64,000 nt of DNA. It comes from Elusimicrobiota bacterium (GTDB lineage: Bacteria; Elusimicrobiota; Elusimicrobia; UBA1565). Positions within the stretch are counted from its first letter, which is position 1, and each line of letters begins with the position of its first letter. The notes beneath the pieces were generated by a model. That model did no database searches. It saw only the letters and a list, made by a program, of their open reading frames with translations, and was not told the DNA's origin. The stretch spans positions 248,001-312,000 of the forward strand of contig JBAZVI010000001.1 of NCBI GenBank assembly GCA_041660925.1. The letters are read 5' to 3'. The translations under genes were made by a program, and so were the position numbers. This document shows, in pieces, positions 17,501 to 25,385 of this stretch.

Positions 17501-17709
17501 ATGTCCACGATCTCCGTCTCCATGATCTCGGGCGCGGCGCCCTCCCAGCTCAGCGAGATGGAGAGCACCGGGAAGTCCACGTCGGGCATGAGGCTCACGC
17601 CCATGCGCGAGAACCCGATCCAGCCGAAGAACATCAGGCCGAACATCAGCATCCAGGCGAAGACCGGGTTGCGGATGGAGACGTCGGAGAGGCCGAGGCC
17701 CGTCTTCAC
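14566..17709 (-). CDS. RND-family efflux transporter (HAE1-like)
   Basis: 1047 aa, the normal size of AcrB/MdtB-type inner-membrane pumps. Twelve membrane spans and two large periplasmic loops can be followed; NPVFAWMLMFGLMFFGWIGFS is TM1. Proton-relay residues are present: adjacent Asp in TM4 (GIVVDDAIMVLEN) and Lys in TM10 (GIVKKNSILLVDF). It starts at GTG 17709, which overlaps the stop of the upstream TolC-like gene (GTGA), so translation is coupled. No periplasmic adaptor gene is adjacent. Substrates may be drugs, metals or lipids. Confidence 0.94.
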   Translation of the reverse strand: MKTGLGLSDVSIRNPVFAWMLMFGLMFFGWIGFSRMGVSLMPDVDFPVLSISLSWEGAAPEIMETEIVDIVEDAMTSVEGVREISSSSRQGSASVTVEFELSRDIDVALQEVQAKLAQAVHHLPRDMDPPTVNKSNPEDQPILWLAVSGERPIKEMMVFVEDRLKQQFQTIPGVGEVFLGGLAARNLRVWLDARRMESLQITAEDVLGAIQREHSEIPAGRIETAAREFNVRTLGEFRSAEEFGGLLITQRGGQPIHVPIQLKEIARIEDGLEDLRRIARVNGERAVGLGIRKQRGANSVAVARQVLERLEAVRKTLPEGMKLGVNFDTTRFIKDAVHELTFNLILSAILTSFVCWLFLGTWSSTVNILMAIPTSILGTFIVAYFMGFTLNSFSMLGLTLAIGIVVDDAIMVLENIVRHRELGQDRVAASSLGAREISFAALASTIAILAIFIPVVFMKGIVGKFFFQFGVTISAAVMLSLLEALTLTPMRTSQFMESGQRVGRVTLAADASFRWLAERYRRLLAACLERRWRVLGAASLFFGLSVLSVTKLRKEFTPSQDQSMFMVRIKTPVGSAIDYTDAKFQEVGRWLTSQASIDRYFGSVGGMGGGDVSSGMMFVTMKPPEKRPRGADGRRVTQASMMKLVRSELKKIEGVSAVPVDLSQGGFGSGRGMPIEFSLRGPDWEKLIELSKGLMKRLEATGLMVDIDTDYRTGMPEVRIFPDRAKAYARGVSVESVGTAINAMVGGVRAGYFTEGGRRYDVRVRAETPYRLKAEDIGRFFVRNNRGEMIRLSEVTRVEERSTLSVIMRKDRERAVGIFANVAPGKSQSDALAAIERISKETLPEGYHSVFSGSAKTFKESFQSLLFALLLGIVVAYMVLASQFNSFVHPFTVLLALPFSVSGAFLALLLTGTSLNLYSMIGLILLMGIVKKNSILLVDFTNQRRAEGLEVKPALLEACPVRLRPILMTSISTIAAAVPPALAIGPGAETRIPMAVVVIGGVLVSTLLTLFVVPCAYSLLSRIERRNPGQHIDPEAAIAASKALPTE

Positions 17710-19004
17710 CGGGGCACTCCTCCGCTCGCGACGTCGAGCTGGATGCGCGCCAGGCGCGTGTCGAGCCGCGCCCCGTCGAGGCGCAGGCGGACCTGCTGGA
17801 GCGCGTTGAGCGCGCCGAGCACGTCGAGGTTCGTCACGACGCCGAGGCGGTAGTCCTCGGCCTGGGCCTTCGCGTTGGCCTCGGCGAGCTCGGCGGCCTT
17901 CTCGAGGGCGGAGACGGCGGCGAGGTCGGTCTCGAGCTCCTCGTAGGCCGTGCGCGTCTCGAGCTCGGCCTTGCGCAGCGCGAGCCCGAGGACCTCGTCG
18001 GAGCGCAGCGCGCGCGCCTCGGCCTGGCGGACCTGGGCGCCGATCTTCCCCCCCTGATAGAGGGGAAGGTCCCCGGTGACGAGGAGGTCCCAGCGGGCGT
18101 CGCTCAGCGTGCCGATGCGCTTGAGGTAGTAGTTCCCGTCGAAGGAGATCAGCGGCCAGCGCGCGCGGCGGACGATCGTCGTGCTCTCCCGGGCGGCGCC
18201 GGCGTCGAGCCGGCGCGCCTCCACGTCGGAGCGGCCGCGGGCGCGCGCGAGGTAGTCCGGGAGTCCGAGGGCGTCCTTGAGCGGGACCTCCAGAGGCGCG
18301 AGCTCCTCTTCGAGGCCGGTGAGGAAGCGCAGCTTGAGCTGGACGTCCCGCTCCCGGCGCAGCGCCTGCTTGAGGTCGGCCTCGTTCTGCGCGAGCTGGG
18401 ACTCGGCGGCGAGCACCTCGCTGCGGCGGGTGCGCCCGATGCGCTCGCGCTCCCTGAGCTCGCGCACGCGGTCCGCGGTGATGGCGACGATGCTGCGGCG
18501 CACCGCGATCTCCTTGTCCATGCCGAGCTGGTCGAGAAAGGCGACGGCGACGTCGGAATAGAGGAGGTCCTCGGCCCGGCGCAGGTCGAGCTCGGCGGAG
18601 CGCCCCGCCGAACGGGCGACGCGCACGGACAGGTAGTCGCGCAGGCCGCTGAAGAGGGGCTGGTGCAGCATGAGCTTCGCTTCCGGCCTGTCGCGGCGCG
18701 GGGAGTTCGAGACGACCCCGCCGGAGACGGAGGTGTCCTGCGCGAACTCGGTCCCGCGGAGCGTGAAGGCGGGCTTCACCGCCGACCACATCTCATCGAC
18801 CCGCGCCCAGGCCTCCGCGACGCTCCCCGCCCGCTGGGCCAGCTCCTCGCTGCGCTTGAGGGCCAGGGAGTAGGCCTCCTCGAGGGCGATGGGACGGCCC
18901 GCGGCCTGTTCGGAAACGGAGGCGGCCGTCGAGGCCTTGAAGGACGCGGGGGGCTGGGACGAGGCGGGCGCCGCGAGCGCCAGCAGGAGGAGGGCGCGGA
19001 GCAT
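17706..19004 (-). CDS. TolC-like outer-membrane efflux protein
   Basis: 432 aa with signal peptide MLRALLLLALAAPASS. The two repeated halves of the OEP family are visible: ALEEAYSLALKRS-type helices and long coiled helices (RVRELRERERIGRTRRSEVLAAESQLAQNEADLKQ region), ending with the VVTNLDVLGALNAL element. It forms the outer-membrane exit duct for the coupled RND pump. Start chosen at ATG 19004 rather than 19013 because TAGAAT (minus strand 19017-19012) overlaps the upper ATG and ends 7 nt before the lower. Divergent from the radical SAM gene 36 nt away. Confidence 0.9.
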   Translation of the reverse strand: MLRALLLLALAAPASSQPPASFKASTAASVSEQAAGRPIALEEAYSLALKRSEELAQRAGSVAEAWARVDEMWSAVKPAFTLRGTEFAQDTSVSGGVVSNSPRRDRPEAKLMLHQPLFSGLRDYLSVRVARSAGRSAELDLRRAEDLLYSDVAVAFLDQLGMDKEIAVRRSIVAITADRVRELRERERIGRTRRSEVLAAESQLAQNEADLKQALRRERDVQLKLRFLTGLEEELAPLEVPLKDALGLPDYLARARGRSDVEARRLDAGAARESTTIVRRARWPLISFDGNYYLKRIGTLSDARWDLLVTGDLPLYQGGKIGAQVRQAEARALRSDEVLGLALRKAELETRTAYEELETDLAAVSALEKAAELAEANAKAQAEDYRLGVVTNLDVLGALNALQQVRLRLDGARLDTRLARIQLDVASGGVPR

Positions 19005-19040
19005 GGCGCTCATTCTAGTTTTTTTGGAGAATATGTATAT

Positions 19041-20138
19041 ATGGGCCATCCGAAGCTCACGGATTTCGACCGCACCCCCTTCCTCGCCATCTGGGAGACG
19101 ACCCGCTCCTGCGCGCTCGTCTGCAAGCACTGCCGCGCCTCGGCCATCCTGGGCCGCGACGCCGACGAGCTGACGACCGAGGAAGGAAAGAAGCTCCTCT
19201 CCGACACCGCCGCGATGGGCACGCCCATCTTCATCCTCACCGGCGGGGACCCGCTCAACCGCCCCGACTTGTCGGAGCTCGTCCGCCACGGGAAGTCGGT
19301 CGGCCTGCGCATGGGGACCATCCCGGCCGCCACGGACAACCTCACCCCCGCGCGCCTGCGCTCGCTCAAGGACGCGGGACTGGACCAGGTCGCCTTCAGC
19401 CTCGACGCCCCCGACGCGGAGCTCCACGACCGCCTGCGCGGCGTGCCCGGCTCCTTCGCGAAGACGATGCAGGGCGCGGTCTGGGCCCGCGAAGCGGGCC
19501 TCCCGCTCCAGATCAACACCTGCTTCTCCCGGGAGAACGCCGGCACCGTCGAGGCGATGGTGAAGCTCGTCTCGTCGCTCGGCATCGTCTTCTGGGAGGT
19601 CTTCTTCCTCATCCCCATCGGCCGCGGCTCCGAGCTCACCGGCCTCAGCGCCGAGGAGTTCGAGGGCGTCTTCGAGCGCATGCACCGCCTGAACTCCGAG
19701 GTGGAGTTCGTCATCAAGCTCACCGAGGCGCCCCACTACCGGCGCTGGGTCATCGAGCGCGAGAAGGATGCTCCGAACGCGGAAGAGCGCATCCAGCGCG
19801 TCATCGCCCGCGAACGCGGCGTGCGCGGCGCCATCGGCCTCTCGCCGAAGTCCGTCAACGCCGGGAAAGGCTTCGTCTTCATCAGCTACCGCGGTGAGGT
19901 CTGCCCCTCCGGCTTCCTCCCCCTCCCCGCCGGGAACGTGCGCCAGGACGACATCGCCGCGGTCTACCGTGACGCCCCCCTCTTCAAGCAGCTGCGCGAC
20001 CCGAAGCTCCTCAAAGGAAAGTGCGGCCGCTGTCCCTACGCGGACGTCTGCGGCGGGTCCCGCGCCCGCGCCTACGCGGTCACCGGCGACCCCCTCGCCA
20101 CCGACCCTTACTGTGCTTACGAACCACCCGTAAAATAG
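19041..20138 (+). CDS. Radical SAM/SPASM enzyme, BA_1875-like family
   Basis: 365 aa. The radical SAM motif is CALVCKHC (CxxxCxxC) at about residues 24-31, preceded by FLAIWETTRS. The set FILTGGDPLNRPDL, SLDAPDAELHDRLRGVPGSF, QINTCFSRENA and VFFLIPIGRG matches the TIGR04053-type radical SAM/SPASM family related to heme d1/heme biosynthesis enzymes. A C-terminal Cys-rich SPASM region (CPSGF ... CGRCPYADVCGG ... YCAY) would bind extra Fe-S clusters. GGAGA 11 nt upstream may be the ribosome site. The substrate is not known. Confidence 0.9.
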   Translation: MGHPKLTDFDRTPFLAIWETTRSCALVCKHCRASAILGRDADELTTEEGKKLLSDTAAMGTPIFILTGGDPLNRPDLSELVRHGKSVGLRMGTIPAATDNLTPARLRSLKDAGLDQVAFSLDAPDAELHDRLRGVPGSFAKTMQGAVWAREAGLPLQINTCFSRENAGTVEAMVKLVSSLGIVFWEVFFLIPIGRGSELTGLSAEEFEGVFERMHRLNSEVEFVIKLTEAPHYRRWVIEREKDAPNAEERIQRVIARERGVRGAIGLSPKSVNAGKGFVFISYRGEVCPSGFLPLPAGNVRQDDIAAVYRDAPLFKQLRDPKLLKGKCGRCPYADVCGGSRARAYAVTGDPLATDPYCAYEPPVK

Positions 20139-20180
20139 TTCCCTTTACACAATAGACCCCATACCTCGTTCCAGGACAAT

Positions 20181-20225
20181 AGGTATCCGGGAAACAGGTA
20201 TCGGCATAACAGGTATCGGGGAACC
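20181..20225. repeat. Three 15-bp tandem repeats
   Basis: AGGTATCCGGGAAAC, AGGTATCGGCATAAC and AGGTATCGGGGAACC in exact 15-bp register, located between two convergent genes. Function unknown; possibly a minisatellite or a repeated binding site. Confidence 0.8.
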
Positions 20226-20242
20226 TGATGGGCGGGGAGGGG

Positions 20243-21274
20243 TCAGTCCTGGGAGGCGGCGGAGCGCAGGAGGGTCCAGGCGCGTCGGGTGAGAGCTTGG
20301 GCGGCGGCGCGGCCTCGGGCCGTGCCCGCCCGCCGGAGCTCGGCGCGCGCGCGTTCGAGCTGGCGCTCGGCCCGCTGGGAGCGCCCGTCGCGCTCCTCGA
20401 GGTCGTCGACCGCGGTCTGCAGGTCTTCCCGGACGTCCGCCCACGGCCGGCCCTCGAAGCGGATGGTGTCGGGAAGCTGGCCGGCCAGCCACGCGGCGGC
20501 GGCTTCCGCTCCCCGCCGCAGTTCGCGCTCGAGCGCCAGGGAGAAGGAGCCCTGTATGGGGAGGCCGAGCTCGAGGGTGAACGCGCGGCCGATCATGTGG
20601 GCCTCGATCTCCCGCTCGAGGGCGTCGGCGGGGGCCCCTTCGTTCTCCTGGGCCACGTGGACCAGCTCGTGGACGAGGGTCTCGGCGGCCCGGCGCGGGT
20701 CGCCGGTCAGATAGCGGCGGTTCATGCGCAGGGAGCCGTCGACGTAGTCGAACTCCCCCAGGTTGTTCCCGGTCGCCATGAAGGAGACCGGCACGGTGCG
20801 CCCGTTGCGGGCCAGGGCGGCCGCGGCGCGCGCGAGGACCTCGGCGCCGGTCTTCGTCGCCGCGGCGGCGGAGAGGATCTCGGCGAGGCGCGCGGCATGG
20901 GCGCGCATGGTCGGACGGAGGAAGTCGCAGGGACCCTCCGTCCGAAGGGCGGCGTGAGCGGCGGCGGCCCGACGATAGAACTGCCGCTCGGCCTGGACCG
21001 AGACGAGCGGAGCGGGGAGAGCGGAGAGCGCGAGCCGCGGGGCCGGAGCGAGAGCGGGCAGGGAGAGCAGCCCGGCCCCCGGCAGGGCCAGCCGCGGGAC
21101 GACCGGCAGGGCGGGAGCGACGGCGACCGGGACCGGCACCGGCGCGAGGATGGGCGCCGCCCCCGCGGGGGAAGCGGAAAGGAACAGCGCCAGCGCTAGG
21201 AGTCCGTCCGAGTAATATCGCCCATGCCGGAGGCCCGAGATTAGGGAGAGTCCTAGGCGGGCTGCCGGGGGCAT
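20243..21274 (-). CDS. Exported zinc metalloprotease (HExxH)
   Basis: About 343 aa from the ATG at 21274. Residues 25-40 (LLALALFLSASPAGA) are a signal peptide core, then a Pro/Val/Leu-rich segment, then a domain with ETLVHELVHVAQENEG, a zinc-protease HExxH motif, and EREIEAHMIG about 20 residues on, which may supply a third ligand. The C-terminus is coiled and Arg-rich. The start is uncertain: the n-region (YYSDG) is encoded by the terminal repeat of the MITE-like element at 21198-21392, so the element appears to have replaced or supplied the original 5' end. No assignment to a peptidase family is attempted. Confidence 0.68.
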   Translation of the reverse strand: MPPAARLGLSLISGLRHGRYYSDGLLALALFLSASPAGAAPILAPVPVPVAVAPALPVVPRLALPGAGLLSLPALAPAPRLALSALPAPLVSVQAERQFYRRAAAAHAALRTEGPCDFLRPTMRAHAARLAEILSAAAATKTGAEVLARAAAALARNGRTVPVSFMATGNNLGEFDYVDGSLRMNRRYLTGDPRRAAETLVHELVHVAQENEGAPADALEREIEAHMIGRAFTLELGLPIQGSFSLALERELRRGAEAAAAWLAGQLPDTIRFEGRPWADVREDLQTAVDDLEERDGRSQRAERQLERARAELRRAGTARGRAAAQALTRRAWTLLRSAASQD

Positions 21275-21392
21275 AGCCGAAGCTATGTACCCGGCGGCCC
21301 AACGACGGAATCTCCCCGATATCGGGCCTCCCGCTATGGGAGCTTCCTCGGACGGTGGAGCGGGTCGCGCGCTATTACTCGGACGGACTCCT
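21198..21392. mobile_element. MITE-like element, copy 1 (195 bp)
   Basis: Perfect 20-bp terminal inverted repeats: AGGAGTCCGTCCGAGTAATA at 21198-21217 and its complement at 21373-21392. The interior contains smaller hairpins (for example CATAGCC-GAA-GCTATG) and segments shared with copy 2 at 39621 (GGAGGCCC, GGGCCTCCCGCT, GGAGCGGGTCGCGCGCTAT). There is no coding capacity. It overlaps the 5' end of the minus-strand metalloprotease gene. Confidence 0.88.
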
Positions 21393-21535
21393 CGGAGGCG
21401 CTCCATGTCCCGAGTGTAGCCCGTCCGGGAGGAACCGCTCAGCGCCTTCGGGCCCAGCCCGTCGACGACAGGGGGCCCAGGGCGACCCGGGCCCTTCGCT
21501 TCCTCATTCGCCCCCCGAATTTGCGCCCCGGAGGC

Positions 21536-21551
21536 ATATTTGTCAAAATAT
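21536..21551. promoter_or_regulatory. Palindrome upstream of nifJ
   Basis: ATATTT-GTCA-AAATAT, 6-bp arms, about 55 nt before the nifJ start in otherwise GC-rich DNA. It also contains -10-like sequence. Position and AT-rich symmetry suggest promoter and regulator site for nifJ. Confidence 0.45.
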
Positions 21552-21606
21552 ACACGGCCATGAGGGGCATTCAAGCCCCTCCCCATCGGCCCGGAGAACG
21601 CCCCAA

Positions 21607-24600
21607 ATGTCCACCAAGGAACCTCTCGACGGAAACGAAGCGGTCGCGAGCGCGGCTTATCGCCTGAGCGAAGTCATCTCGATCTACCCCATCACCCCCT
21701 CTTCCAACATGGGCGAGTGGTCCGACGCCTGGGCCGCCGAGAAGCGCACGAACATCTGGGGCCAGATCCCCAACGTCACCGAGATGCAGAGCGAGGCCGG
21801 CGCCGCCGGCACCGCCCACGGCTCGGTCTCCGTCGGCGCGCTCACCACGACCTTCACCGCCTCGCAGGGCCTCCTGCTGAAGATCCCGGTGATGTACAAG
21901 GTCGCCGGCGAGCTCACCCCGATGGTCATCCACGTCTCCGCCCGCGCGGTGGCCGCCCACGCGCTCTCCATCTTCGGCGACCACTCCGACGTCATGGCCG
22001 CCCGCGCGACCGGCTACGCGCTGCTCTCCTCGGCCTCGGTCCAGGAGGCGCACGACCTGGCCGCCATCGCCCACGCGGCGACGCTCGAGTCGCGCATCCC
22101 CTTCCTGCACTTCTTCGACGGCTTCCGCACCTCGCACGAAGTGCACAAGATCGAGATGCTCTCCGACGACGTCCTGCGCGCCCTCGTCGACGACGAGACC
22201 GTCCGCGCCCACCGCTCCCGCGCGCTCTCGCCCGACCATCCGACGCTCAAGGGCAGCGCCCAGAACCCCGACGTGTTCTTCCAGGCGCGCGAGGCCTGCA
22301 ACCCGTTCTACGACGCCTGCCCGCAGAAGACGCAGGCCGTCATGGACCGCTTCGCGAAGCTCACGGGCCGTCAGTACCGACTCTTCGACTACTACGGCGA
22401 CCCGAACGCCGAGCGCGTCATCGTCCTCATGGGCTCCGGCATCGGCCCCGTCGAGGAGGCCGTGGACGCCCTCAACGCGAAGGGCGAGAAGCTCGGCGTG
22501 CTCAAGGTCCGGCTCTACCGGCCCTTCTGCGCCGCGAGCTTCCTGAAGGCCCTGCCCAAGTCCGTGAAGTCCATCGCCGTCCTCGACCGCACCAAGGAGC
22601 CCGGCGCCCTCGGCGAGCCGCTCTTCCTCGACGTCGTCACCGTCGTCCAGGAAGCGCAGTCCGCCGGCAGCGCCCCGTGGAAGGCCATGCCGCGCATCAT
22701 CAGCGGCCGCTACGGCCTCTCCTCCAAGGAGTTCACCCCGGCCATGGCGAAGGCCGTCTTCGACGAGCTCAAGAAGCCCCAGCCGAAGACCCGCTTCAGC
22801 GTCGGCATCAACGACGACGTCACGAAGCTCTCGCTGGCCTACGAACCGTCCTTCACGACCGAGGACCCGAAGACCACCCGCGCGGTCTTCTTCGGACTCG
22901 GAGCGGACGGCACCGTCGGCGCGAACAAGAACACCATCAAGATCATCGCCGATGAGACCGACCTGCATGCGCAGGGCTACTTCGTCTACGACTCGAAGAA
23001 GTCCGGCTCGATGACGGTCTCGCATCTGCGCTTCGGCCCCAAGCCGATCCGCTCGACCTACCTCGTCAGCGAGGCGCCTTTCGTGGCCTGCCACTCGGAA
23101 GGGCTCATGGAGCGCGTCGACGTGCTCGCGGTCTGCGCCCAGGGCGGGACCTTCCTGCTCAACACGACGACCCCGGACAAGGCGTTCGAGCGCCTGACGG
23201 CCGAGGCCCAGAAGCAGATCATCGACAAGAAGCTGAAGTTCTACGCGATCGACGCCTACAGCGTGGCCAAGGAGGCCGGCCTCGGACCGCGCATCAACAC
23301 GGTCATGCAGGTCTGCTACTTCGAGCTCACCAAGCTCCTGCCCGACTACATGAAGCTGGTGAAGAAGGGCATCGAAAAGACCTACGGCGTGAAGAGCCAG
23401 CGACTCGTCGACATGAACTTCAAGGCCGTGGACAACGCGCTGGCCAACCTGCGCGAGATCAAGGTCCCGGCGAAGCCCACGACCGAGCGCCACCGCCCCG
23501 AGACGGTCTCCAAAAAAGCCCCGAGCTTCGTGCGCGAGGTGACCTCCGTCATGATGGCGGGCCGCGGCGACGAGCTGCCGGTCAGCGCCATGCCGGCGGA
23601 CGGCACCTTCCCGACGGGCACCACCCAGTGGGAGAAGCGCTGCATCGCGCTCGACGTCCCGGTCTGGGACCCGAGCTGCTGCATCCAGTGCAACAAGTGC
23701 GCGCTGGTCTGCCCCCACGCCGCCATCCGGGCGAAGGCCTACCCGGCCGCCGAGCTCGCGAAGGCGCCGAAGACCTTCAAGAGCCTCGACTGGCGCGGCA
23801 AGGAGTTCCCGGCCGGCAGCAAGTTCACCATCCAGGTGGCCGTCGAGGACTGCACGGGCTGCTCGCTCTGCACCGAGGTCTGCCCGGCCAAGAACAAGAC
23901 CGAGGCGGGGCGCAAGGCCATCAACATGACCTCGCTCACCGAAGAGATCCACGTCAACGAGAAGGAGAACTTCGAGTTCTTCCTCAACCTCTCGGAGCCG
24001 GACCGCTCGAAGCTCGACCTCAACACCGTGAAGGGCAGCCAGCTGCTCGAGCCGCTCTTCGAGTTCTCGGGCGCCTGCGGCGGCTGCGGCGAGACGCCCT
24101 ACGTGAAGCTCGTCAGCCAGCTCTTCGGCGACCGCATGATCGTCGCGAACGCCACGGGCTGCTCGTCGATCTACGGCGGCAACCTGCCCACGACGCCGTG
24201 GTCGCAGAACAAGCAGGGACGCGGCCCGGCCTGGTCGAACTCCCTCTTCGAGGACAACGCGGAGTTCGGCCTGGGCTTCCGCCTCGCCCTCGACGCCCAG
24301 CACCTGCGCGCGGAGACGATCCTCAAGAAGCGCGCGGCGGAGTTCGGCAAGCTCGGCACGGACCTGCTCTCCGCCGAGCAGAAGGACGACGCCTCCATCG
24401 CGGCCCAGCGCGGCCGCGTCGAGGAGCTCCGCAAGAAGCTCGCGGGCAAGACCGACTCCGAGAGCAAGGACCTGCTCGCGGTCGCCGACGCGCTCGTGCG
24501 CAAGAGCGTCTGGGTCATGGGCGGCGACGGCTGGGCCTACGACATCGGCTACGGCGGCCTCGACCACGCCCTGCGCTCGGGCCAGAACATCAAGCTGCTC

Positions 24601-25206
24601 GTCCTCGACACCGAGGTCTACTCCAACACCGGCGGACAGGCCTCGAAGGCGACGCCCCGCGGCGCGGTGGCGAAGTTCGCGGCGGCCGGCAAGCGCCTGC
24701 CGCGCAAGGACTTCGCGATGCTCGCGGCGAGCTACGGCAACGTCTACGTCGCCCGCATCGCCATGGGCGCCAGCGACGCGCAGACCGTGAAGGCCCTGCG
24801 CGAGGCGGAGGCCTACGACGGCCCCGCGCTCATCATCGCCTACAGCCACTGCATCGCCCACGGCATCAACATGGCGAAGGGCCTGGAGCAGCAGAAGCTG
24901 GCCGTCGACAGCGGCTACTGGCCGCTCTTCCGCTACAACCCGGACAACATCAAGCAGGGGAAGAACCCGCTGGTCCTCGACTCCAAGGGGCCGAAGATCC
25001 CGCTGCAGGATTACATCTACCGGGAGACCCGCTACCGGATGCTCACCGTGAGCCATCCGGAAGAGGCCAAGCGCCTGCTCCTCGAGGCCCAGGAAGAGGT
25101 GAATCTGCGCTGGAAGCAGATCGAGCACCTCTCGAAGATGGACTACTCGGTCCAGCCGACGCCCGCGCCGGCCGCGGCGAACCCGCCGGCGGCCGCTCAG
25201 GCCTGA
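21607..25206 (+). CDS. nifJ: Pyruvate:ferredoxin (flavodoxin) oxidoreductase
   Basis: 1199 aa, the typical single-chain length. It oxidises pyruvate to acetyl-CoA and CO2 and reduces ferredoxin. Domain order: N-terminal pyrimidine-binding domain (DGNEAVASAAYRLSEV, IYPITPSS), CoA/transketolase-C domain, gamma domain, two-[4Fe-4S] ferredoxin domain (CCIQCNKCALVCP and CTGCSLCTEVCP) and the TPP-binding domain (GDGWAYDIGYGGLDH, YSNTGGQ). The proximal-cluster cysteines are also visible (SGACGGCGETPY, SYSHCIAHG-type Cys). The extreme C-terminus is an Ala/Pro tail. A strong terminator follows. It points to anaerobic or fermentative metabolism. Confidence 0.98.
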   Translation: MSTKEPLDGNEAVASAAYRLSEVISIYPITPSSNMGEWSDAWAAEKRTNIWGQIPNVTEMQSEAGAAGTAHGSVSVGALTTTFTASQGLLLKIPVMYKVAGELTPMVIHVSARAVAAHALSIFGDHSDVMAARATGYALLSSASVQEAHDLAAIAHAATLESRIPFLHFFDGFRTSHEVHKIEMLSDDVLRALVDDETVRAHRSRALSPDHPTLKGSAQNPDVFFQAREACNPFYDACPQKTQAVMDRFAKLTGRQYRLFDYYGDPNAERVIVLMGSGIGPVEEAVDALNAKGEKLGVLKVRLYRPFCAASFLKALPKSVKSIAVLDRTKEPGALGEPLFLDVVTVVQEAQSAGSAPWKAMPRIISGRYGLSSKEFTPAMAKAVFDELKKPQPKTRFSVGINDDVTKLSLAYEPSFTTEDPKTTRAVFFGLGADGTVGANKNTIKIIADETDLHAQGYFVYDSKKSGSMTVSHLRFGPKPIRSTYLVSEAPFVACHSEGLMERVDVLAVCAQGGTFLLNTTTPDKAFERLTAEAQKQIIDKKLKFYAIDAYSVAKEAGLGPRINTVMQVCYFELTKLLPDYMKLVKKGIEKTYGVKSQRLVDMNFKAVDNALANLREIKVPAKPTTERHRPETVSKKAPSFVREVTSVMMAGRGDELPVSAMPADGTFPTGTTQWEKRCIALDVPVWDPSCCIQCNKCALVCPHAAIRAKAYPAAELAKAPKTFKSLDWRGKEFPAGSKFTIQVAVEDCTGCSLCTEVCPAKNKTEAGRKAINMTSLTEEIHVNEKENFEFFLNLSEPDRSKLDLNTVKGSQLLEPLFEFSGACGGCGETPYVKLVSQLFGDRMIVANATGCSSIYGGNLPTTPWSQNKQGRGPAWSNSLFEDNAEFGLGFRLALDAQHLRAETILKKRAAEFGKLGTDLLSAEQKDDASIAAQRGRVEELRKKLAGKTDSESKDLLAVADALVRKSVWVMGGDGWAYDIGYGGLDHALRSGQNIKLLVLDTEVYSNTGGQASKATPRGAVAKFAAAGKRLPRKDFAMLAASYGNVYVARIAMGASDAQTVKALREAEAYDGPALIIAYSHCIAHGINMAKGLEQQKLAVDSGYWPLFRYNPDNIKQGKNPLVLDSKGPKIPLQDYIYRETRYRMLTVSHPEEAKRLLLEAQEEVNLRWKQIEHLSKMDYSVQPTPAPAAANPPAAAQA

Positions 25207-25222
25207 GCGCGCCGGCCGCAAG

Positions 25223-25259
25223 CCCCTCCCCCGTCGGAACGGGGGAGGGGTTTCCTTTT
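25223..25259 (+). terminator. Intrinsic terminator of nifJ
   Basis: 12-bp stem CCCCTCCCCCGT/ACGGGGGAGGGG, loop CGGA, then TTTCCTTTT, 16 nt after the stop codon. Confidence 0.9.
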
Positions 25260-25356
25260 GGTTCTCACTTTCCCCCCCTCGCGCAACCGTCCCGCATAGG
25301 CCACATGATGCCGCCCGTCTGCCCCCGAGTCTCAGGGTCTTCGCGCGCGCAGGGAT

Positions 25357-25362
25357 TACAAT
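25357..25362 (+). promoter_or_regulatory. -10 element of the M50-type protease gene
   Basis: TACAAT 23 nt before the ATG, with GGAGGA Shine-Dalgarno between them: a leadered gene that contrasts with the leaderless-looking majority. Confidence 0.55.
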
Positions 25363-25385
25363 CACTCTTGAACGGAGGACGAACG

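Noticed and set aside
14128..17853. 1241-codon plus-strand frame across the RND pump gene
   Set aside because: Composition is Asp/Glu/His/Arg-rich without domain structure; the minus strand encodes a full RND transporter.
20181..20225. CRISPR array
   Set aside because: Units of 15 bp directly adjoin each other without spacers and no cas genes are near.
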